Source: Rhododendron vialii
Taxonomy: Eukaryota > Streptophyta > Magnoliopsida > Ericales > Ericaceae
Direction of reading: 5' to 3'
Length of the DNA: 64,000 nucleotides
Assembly: GCF_030253575.1 (NCBI RefSeq)
Contig: NC_080558.1
Location: 20,100,611-20,164,610, forward strand
The translations under genes were made by a program, and so were the position numbers. The notes under the pieces are model-generated. The model worked only from the letters and a program-made list of their open reading frames with translations, was not told the DNA's origin and did no database searches. Position 1 is the stretch's first letter, and the number at the start of each line of letters is the position of its first letter. Positions 58,158 through 64,000 of the stretch are shown piece by piece.

Positions 58158-58910
58158 ATGCTGAAGAATGAAGTGAACCCTCACATCAGCAAGACAACTC
58201 GTTTACCTCGGAAACGCTTCTATCGCGCAAGGGCCCACAGCAATCCACTAAGCGATTCCCACTTCCCGGTGCCTGTCTCCCCTTGCCATGTCGACTACTC
58301 CCTTCATTACCCTCAACTTTTTCAATCAGATCGAACCGTCAATTCCAAGATCCAATTTGCAGACATAGGCTGTGGTTTTGGAGGGCTTCTAATTAGTCTT
58401 TCAACTCTTTTCCCAGAAACCCTAATGATTGGGATGGAGCTAAGGGACAAGGTGACAGAATACGTGAAGGAGAGGATTTTAGCTCTGAGAGTGGAAAATC
58501 CTGGTCAATACCAGAATGTGTCAGTGGTTCGGACTAATTCCATGAAGTACATTCCCAATTATTTTGAGAAAGGACAGCTCTCGAAGATGTTTTTCCTTTT
58601 CCCTGATCCTCATTTTAAGGAGAAAAATCATAGGCGTAGGGTGATAAGTCCACACTTGCTAGATGAATATGCTTACGCTCTTTGTATTGGTGGGATTATA
58701 TACACAATTACGGATGTGGAAGAACTTGGCGAGTGGATGAAAGCTTGTTTGGAGGGGCACCCTATGTTTGAAGCAGTTGGGGATGAAGAACTTGAAGCCG
58801 ATCCAGTTGTGAATCTCTTGAGTTCAGCCACCGAGGAAGGGCAGAAGGTTGCAAGGAATGGTGGACAAACTTTTCAAGCAGTTTATAAACGTGTTGTGCC
58901 GTCTCTTTGA
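58158..58910 (+). CDS. tRNA (guanine-N7-)-methyltransferase, METTL1/Trm8 type
   Basis: Transfers a methyl group from S-adenosylmethionine to N7 of G46 in the variable loop of tRNAs; in eukaryotes it works with a WD40 partner (Trm82/WDR4), mainly in the nucleus. Intact 250-codon frame without intron. Motifs: basic N-terminus LPRKRFYRARAHSNPLSDSH (16-35), SAM-binding FADIGCGFGG (67-76), GMELRDKV (92-99), RTNSMKYIPNYF (125-136), FLFPDPHFKEKNHRRR (146-161, substrate and catalytic region), TDVEELGEWM (185-194), and C-terminal ATEEGQKVARNGGQTF (224-239). All family motifs are present and the length equals that of plant relatives. The start codon follows a good splice acceptor at 58149, hinting at a 5' UTR intron. 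Two Helitron/MITE insertions lie directly upstream. Confidence 0.95.
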   Translation: MLKNEVNPHISKTTRLPRKRFYRARAHSNPLSDSHFPVPVSPCHVDYSLHYPQLFQSDRTVNSKIQFADIGCGFGGLLISLSTLFPETLMIGMELRDKVTEYVKERILALRVENPGQYQNVSVVRTNSMKYIPNYFEKGQLSKMFFLFPDPHFKEKNHRRRVISPHLLDEYAYALCIGGIIYTITDVEELGEWMKACLEGHPMFEAVGDEELEADPVVNLLSSATEEGQKVARNGGQTFQAVYKRVVPSL

Positions 58911-59570
58911 TTTTGATCTCTTCAATTTTGGCAGTTTCCTCAATTCTGTAGCTTGCTGTCCCAGCTTTCTGAAATCATTTTTCCATGCTGATCTTCTGGT
59001 ACTTGAATCTCAAATTTTCAGCTAGCTATTGTAGTTGTTTTCATATAAGTTCATGATTTTGGCAGTTTCCTCGATGTATCTTTTTTTGGCTCGTTATGCT
59101 GAGGTCTGCATAATTTCAGTCATAATCCTGGGGTGGGGTTGGTTTCTCATTGAATTCTTGGCGTCCCGGAGAAACAGAATTTGATGCTCCAAAATTGTAG
59201 GAAATAAATTTGATGGTCGATACTCTATTAAAGGTAGAAAGAGTCCTGCTTCTAGGGACGCCTTGGGAACCAGTCATGCCGTGAAGTACACAGGATTTGT
59301 AGTTAGCGGGGGGTTGTGAACCACATGTAGAAAATACATGCGACCCAAAAATAGTTGCTACTCTCTATCTGTGAGGAAGAGATGCAATTGTTTGTAGATA
59401 AGTTGCTCCCAGTTAATATATACATGCGACCCAAAAATAGTTGATACTAATTAGTATTGTAGAGGGTTCTTTCGCACACATCCAGGAATTTTAAGAATCT
59501 TGTTGCACCCAAGCAGCATACAAGGGCGAATCCTATTTAACTTTTCCATAGTATTAATTTGCAAATATTG
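58911..59570. other. 3' flank of TRM8
   Basis: No gene. TACATGCGACCCAAAAATAG occurs twice (59336 and 59426), a direct repeat with period about 90 bp. Confidence 0.5.
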
Positions 59571-59974
59571 CAAGGGTAAATTTCACTAACCTTCCTGAGG
59601 TTTCTGATAAAAGCAAGGACCTCCCTGAGATTTTTTGGAAAGTTCACTATCCTCCCTTGCTTTACCTGATAATACATGGATACCCCTTTTGTTATCATGT
59701 CGTCAAAAACTTCACTCCTAATCAACTGATTATGTAACCAAAACAACACCATCAGAAGTAACTGCCAAGAAGGCAAGAAATCCCAACCACCCTGAGCCAA
59801 ACCATGCACTCATTTCTATAAAAATCAATGTCTCTTCAACTGAAATTGTGTATTGAACCTTGAGAAGTCCACCACCGAAAGCAACACCAGACATTGACCA
59901 TTCCAAGATATGGAGTATATATTTGTGTGTGTGTGTGATTGGTTTGAGTTTGATTTCGATAAGAGAAGGAAAGG

Positions 59975-61225
59975 TGTTTGGCTCCGAAATGGCTCAAGGA
60001 CTGAGCGGGCGTGCCAAGACTTGTCGCGTCTAACGTAAAGGGCTGAGCGTCCCTTTTCTGACTTCTAGATCTGAGAGGGCGATAGTGCTGCAACCTAAGG
60101 GCTGGATTGCAGTGAAGGTCCGTGGTTTTGCCTCTTCGTGCGAGGACTTAATAATTTCCTAACCATGTAGGAAAGAAAGTAACAACGTAGAATTACTTTA
60201 CTATATCATAATAATAAAGTAAGGGATGAAGAGAGATATAAATAACTTTATTATGTTCCGTAATAATAAAGTTGGGGTACAAGAGAGATAGAAACCCGAA
60301 TTACTTGGTGAAGTAATTGAGTGAGGGTGAGAAAATAGAGATAGTTGCTTCGCTGGGAAGGCTTTGGTTTTAAGCGTTGAGCTTGATTGGTGTGGAAACT
60401 TTTTTTTCTTCTTGTCTTCTAGTATTTATAGGCCAAGGGTCTTCGATTTTGCATGCAAACGGATTTGTTGTCCTCTTCTCATGGCGCCATGTGTCTTTTG
60501 TAACTTCCCCTTCATGAGATCATGGGATAATGGGTAGTTATTGAAAGTTACAAAAGATCATGGGCAAATAGTGCACTGGTCCAGATTTGGGCCGAGTTTT
60601 TCGCCTTCGCCACGAGCTTACATGTGTCCCAAGTTGGCTCTAGATGTTGCCAAGTGTCCAAAATAACTACCCATCAACATATTTAGTGGGATCATGGGTG
60701 GTTATTGGAGGCTTAAAAGAAAAACCCACATGTTTCCTTTTACCATGAGAAGTTACTGGAAGTTAAACAAGAGTAATGGGCCACCCTCTTTTCTCTTTTC
60801 GTGGGTATCAAAAAGTAGTGGGCCATTTGGCAAGTATTCCCAACAACTTGTTTCCTTTTCTTCCGTGGATCAACAAGAGCAACTATTGCAAAACACTAAG
60901 CATTTACCCACCTTCCACTTTTTATGGGACTCTTGGGTAATGGCCAATTTAATTAAATTAAATGGCCTATTTATATGTTTATCCCACAAAAACACCTAAT
61001 TAACTTCCATGGGTCATGGGCCAACTAATTCCTTTTTGCAAATAGGCCTAGAAACACTAAGCCCATGGCCGAATTAAATTAAAATTAACCGGGCCCAATA
61101 AATATTGTCTTGGCCCATTAATTTTAATCCAATACTTCTTTATTTTTTGCCCAATTTAATTAAAAGATAATTAAATGGTCTTCCAACGCTTGCCCAGGAC
61201 TGGATGCCAAAAACGGGTGTAAACA
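59975..61225 (-). mobile_element. Solo LTR 4 (1,251 bp, TSD AAAGG)
   Basis: On the minus strand it starts TGTTTACACCCGTTTTTGGC and ends TTTCGGAGCCAAACA; AAAGG lies on both sides (59970-59974 and 61226-61230). A TATA box CCTATAAATAC (plus strand 60422-60432) sits about two thirds into the LTR. Different family from solo LTRs 1-3. Confidence 0.85.
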
Positions 61226-61376
61226 AAAGGATACCTTCAAATAAAGTTGGGTGCAAAGATAACACTAAGAAATTCTTGAAATCTGGGTGAAGAGTATTTT
61301 CTTTCATATTCTTAATTGAGAGGGTGTTTTCGTCATTTTAGCATCATATTTAACGCCGTTTGAGAGACATTTAAGT

Positions 61377-61726
61377 CTATTTTGGCCAAATAATTTATTT
61401 GAATTAAAATTTTGTTCTTATTCAATTTTTTTTCATATTTGTTAGTTTTTCGTCAAGTTTTTATGGTTTATTGCTTTGTCATGAAGGGATGAATCTAAAA
61501 AGTAAAAAATTAACATTGAAAATTCAAAATTTTTTAATAAAGATGAAAAAATTGGCTTATTGGCTTAATTTTGTCTTTATTCCAAAAAATTTGGGTTTCG
61601 ATCGTAATTTTTTACTTTTTAGATTCCTCTAGTCATGACGAAGCAATAATCCATAAAAATTAACAAATACAATTTTTTTTGAATAAGGATTATTTGGCCA
61701 AAATAGGCCTAAATTAGGTATCTTTA
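61377..61726. mobile_element. Foldback MITE family A, most complete copy (350 bp)
   Basis: Termini TATTTTGGCCAAATAAT and ATTATTTGGCCAAAATA are inverted repeats. Arms contain GTTAGTTTTTCGTCAAGTTT and the mirrored CTAGTCATGACGAAGCAATA. Nested in the right arm of the long-TIR element. Confidence 0.75.
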
Positions 61727-62210
61727 CATTGTCAATAAAAGTTAGGGAGGGTAATGACATTTCAGAAATCTCAGGAGAGGTTTTGGTTTTGTGAAATACC
61801 TCGCAGAAATCTCAGGGGAGGTCTTGCTTTTGTCAAATACCTCAGAGTAGGTCAATAAAATTTACCAATAGTATAATTCACAAGGATATTTAGAACACCT
61901 CGACACCCCTGGTATCCGCTCCTGCAGTCATGGTTGCTAAGGAACTGATATGCTTCATCAAATAAACATAGATCCATAAAATATGTCTTGAAACTTCTAT
62001 TGTTAGTGGAGTTGTTTCAGAACCTTATTTTAAGACGAAAGAACATCCTCATTTTTGTATTATTTTTTTGGTTTTGTGTATTTTGTTCGTCATTTTTGAA
62101 TTTTTGTTAGATTCGAGTGATATTTTAATAATAATTTGGAGGCCCTTCAATCTGTTTTTAAGGGAGCAAAGGAGTGGAACCCAAGAAATCACATATATTG
62201 CTTTCGCACA

Positions 62211-62376
62211 CAACAATTTGTATATAACTAGATAAGGGTATGTAGATTTACAAATACATGCGTGTGTGTACGAGCGCAACAATTTGTAAATAACTAGATA
62301 ACAGTATGTAGATCTACATGTTTGTACGAGCGCAACAATTTGTAAATAACTAGATAACAGTATGTAGATCTACATA
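62211..62376. repeat. Minisatellite, three units of 44-66 bp
   Basis: Units start at 62211, 62277 and 62333 and share CAACAATTTGTAAATAACTA, then GTATGTAGATCTACAT and GTACGAGCG. Unit length shrinks by loss of a CATGCGTGTGT block. Confidence 0.85.
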
Positions 62377-62581
62377 TACGCGCACGCGTGTATCTTTGAA
62401 CTTTTTTTTGGAGAAGAGGAAGTAATTTTCTCATCGATGACAGGAACCAATCCGATTAATCAAAAGTCTGCATAGTACTTTACAACTTGAGAGGATCTGA
62501 ACTCGATCCGATGGTTTTGAACAAAATTTCAAATAGCCATGGTAATATAGTAATCACTAGACTAGGACATGCATAATTAAT

Positions 62582-62914
62582 CTATCCTTTTCTGCCAGTA
62601 GCAATCTTCCTTGCAAGTTTGTGCTTCAACAACTTCGTCCTTCTTTCTTTCTCTCTGCGATCCTTGCGAGTTTCTTCCCACGCTACCGAATCCTCCCCAT
62701 CGCCATCGCCATTATTACTGCAACCGGCTTCTGCAGTACATGTCTGGTTCTTATCGTGTGATTGTTTTTCTTTGACGAGCTTGAATCCCATGACGAGAGC
62801 GTAAAGCTCAAACCCTAAAAGCTCGGCCGGAGTCTTTGTGAATGGAGCACAGAGAATGAAGTCTTCTGGATGGCCTGCAATGAGTTTAGCCATTACAGTT
62901 GATGATTTCGACAT
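62582..62914 (-). CDS. Small unrecognised protein, 110 aa, single exon
   Basis: I do not recognise the family. The frame starts MSKSSTVMAKLIAGHPEDFI, with a hydrophobic middle (ELLGFELYALVMGFKLV, residues about 33-49, too short and mixed for a sure membrane segment), an acidic low-complexity part (NNGDGDGEDS) and a basic C-terminus (KDRREKERRTKLLKHKLARK, about 84-103) that could be a nuclear signal or RNA/DNA contact. Support: a TATA box 68-77 nt upstream of the start codon in the right orientation and open coding with balanced composition. A second Met at position 8 is an alternative start. No introns or homologues can be checked here. Confidence 0.5.
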   Translation of the reverse strand: MSKSSTVMAKLIAGHPEDFILCAPFTKTPAELLGFELYALVMGFKLVKEKQSHDKNQTCTAEAGCSNNGDGDGEDSVAWEETRKDRREKERRTKLLKHKLARKIATGRKG

Positions 62915-62982
62915 TGCGTCAGTACTTTTGACACACCCCTCTGAAACGCAACTTAAATTTGGGAAAGAGGAGACTCTGCGCT

Positions 62983-62991
62983 CATATATAG
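62983..62991 (-). promoter_or_regulatory. TATA box of the 110-aa reading frame
   Basis: CTATATATG on the minus strand, 68-77 nt before the ATG, which leaves a 5' UTR of about 35-45 nt, a usual distance in plant genes. Confidence 0.45.
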
Positions 62992-63179
62992 TACTTGTGG
63001 CCGGATAAACCTTATGACTTCATGCTTCGGAATCCAATCAGTTCTGAGTTTCCAAATTCAAGTTGTTTTAGGAATGGGTTATTAGTTTAGTCCTCTAGAG
63101 ACTTCCGAATCCAAGTAGACAGAGAAGAACTGACTTTCCAAATTCAATTTTACATAGAACCCTGCTAACCACACATACA

Positions 63180-63509
63180 TCTGTGCACAGATTTTGTTGT
63201 GGAGTCCATCACGCATCCTACGCAAATGATCCGAGCCGTTCATTAGATGTAAAATATTTTTCAAGGGTCTCCGTAAAAAATAAGCTCAATCTAATATCTA
63301 TAGGTGCTCGATCCAATCATCTAAATTTTCATTCAAATTTTTGGGTAATGAAAAATTAGATGATTAGATCAAGCACCTATAGATATTGGATTGAGCTGAT
63401 TTTTTAGAAAACCCTTGAAAAAATGTTTTACATTTAATGAACAGCTCGGATCGTTTATGTGGGATCCATGATGGACCCCACAACAAAATCTGTGCACAAT
63501 CTGTGCACA
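63180..63509. mobile_element. Large foldback element (about 330 bp)
   Basis: Arms of about 150 bp: left TCTGTGCACAGATTTTGTTG ... GGTGCTCGATCCAATCATCT, right AGATGATTAGATCAAGCACC ... CAACAAAATCTGTGCACA. Extra CTGTGCACA copies follow on the right, so the terminal motif is repeated. No target duplication is obvious. Confidence 0.8.
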
Positions 63510-64000
63510 AATTATCTGTGTGAACAGATTTATCGTTTTACATATAAGCGGCTAGGTTAGTTAGTTTGTCATCGGATGCATGATCCGACGGTTCAGAGGT
63601 GAGCATAACGGTGTCGCACACACCACTGCCCGGCACCATCCCCCAATTTCAAAAATTGATAACAAAAAGTTGACACATCAGCTTTTTTGATTATTCATTT
63701 AAAAGATTGTTAAGGTTAGCAATATAGATGTCTATAATGACATAATCAAAATTGGATAACCAAAACTTGTCACATCATCTTTTCAAACTATAAAAAACTA
63801 AAAGTATGAACAGTAGAAAATATTTTTTCTAAATATAGTTTTGAAACTACTAAAGACTATTTACTAAAAATAGAAAATAGTTATTGAAATTTTTTTTTTG
63901 GAAAAAAAACTATTTTCTAAAAAAAACATTTTTTTAGTAAAATATTTCTTTTCCGAAAAGAAAGAGAGAGGAAAAGGGAAGATAGATAGAACATTATTGT
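63510..64000. other. Unassigned AT-rich right edge
   Basis: No gene. A direct repeat of about 35 bp (around 63656 and 63754, each with GATAAC and CACATCA) and A/T homopolymer runs. Confidence 0.4.

Larger units (their letters stand above)
59575..61870. mobile_element. Long-TIR element (possibly MULE-like) with nested insertions
   Basis: The left end GGTAAATTTCACTAACCTTC with AGGTTTCTGATAAAAGCAAG and the right end GAGGTCTTGCTTTTGTCAA, AATAAAATTTACC are inverted repeats of over 100 bp, imperfect, with an extra repeat unit on the right (GAAATCTCAGGGGAGG). No clear target duplication and no transposase. It contains solo LTR 4 and a family A foldback element. Confidence 0.6.

Overview
This is a transposon-rich stretch of nuclear DNA from a flowering plant, probably a eudicot. 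The evidence is spliced genes with GT/AG introns, plant-type proteins (soluble epoxide hydrolase, VIP5/RTF1, a DUF1680/GH127 protein), a decayed copy of plastid trnI-CAU, and typical plant transposons (Stowaway and Tourist MITEs, Helitrons, copia, LINE, solo LTRs). The DNA is AT-rich with many CT/GA microsatellites. There is no operon, CRISPR array or prokaryotic signal.

Host genes. Two genes look intact: a four-exon soluble epoxide hydrolase (44748-49201, +, 311 aa) and an apparently intronless tRNA (guanine-N7) methyltransferase (58158-58910, +, 250 aa). A 110-residue single-exon reading frame at 62582-62914 (-) has a well-placed TATA box and may be real, but I do not recognise it. Broken host genes are a VIP5/RTF1 pseudogene leaving the left edge (1-826, -), a DCAF8-type WD40 exon with a stop (14229-14612, -), a DUF1680/GH127 pseudogene with introns (14626-20201, +), and an orphan last exon of a second epoxide hydrolase (50781-50906, +).

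Layout. 0-5 kb: VIP5 pseudogene, a short CAA-tailed SINE with a 31-bp target duplication, otherwise unassigned DNA. 5.2-13.7 kb: a decayed Helitron on the minus strand with an exact 3' end, a RepHel coding region and an amplified set of small 5' exons. 14-20 kb: DCAF8 and GH127 fragments, plastid trnI debris, a second SINE and solo LTR 1. 25.0-31.7 kb: a copia element with a 1.9-kb Helitron placed precisely in its RNase H region. 31.8-34.7 kb: solo LTR 2. 36.2-41.0 kb: a 5'-truncated LINE with a 15-bp target duplication, carrying a MITE and solo LTR 3. 41-44.5 kb: MITEs, including a 1.3-kb Harbinger-like element and a Stowaway directly upstream of the epoxide hydrolase. 50-55 kb: the second epoxide hydrolase remnant, a Helitron helicase fragment and a palindrome made of Helitron 3' ends. 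55.5-57.2 kb: a Tourist-like MITE and a short Helitron just before the methyltransferase. 59.5-61.9 kb: a long-TIR element with a solo LTR and a foldback MITE nested inside. 62-64 kb: the small reading frame, a minisatellite and a large foldback element.

The most distinctive observations are: (1) three solo-LTR-like elements with exact 5-bp duplications and related ends, which carry different short tandem or palindromic arrays internally; (2) a Helitron family whose autonomous-type copy has tandemly amplified 5' exons, one of which recurs as a 78-nt exon in a short Helitron 43 kb away; (3) Helitron and SINE insertions whose empty sites can be read exactly. I found no metabolic cluster or defence system.
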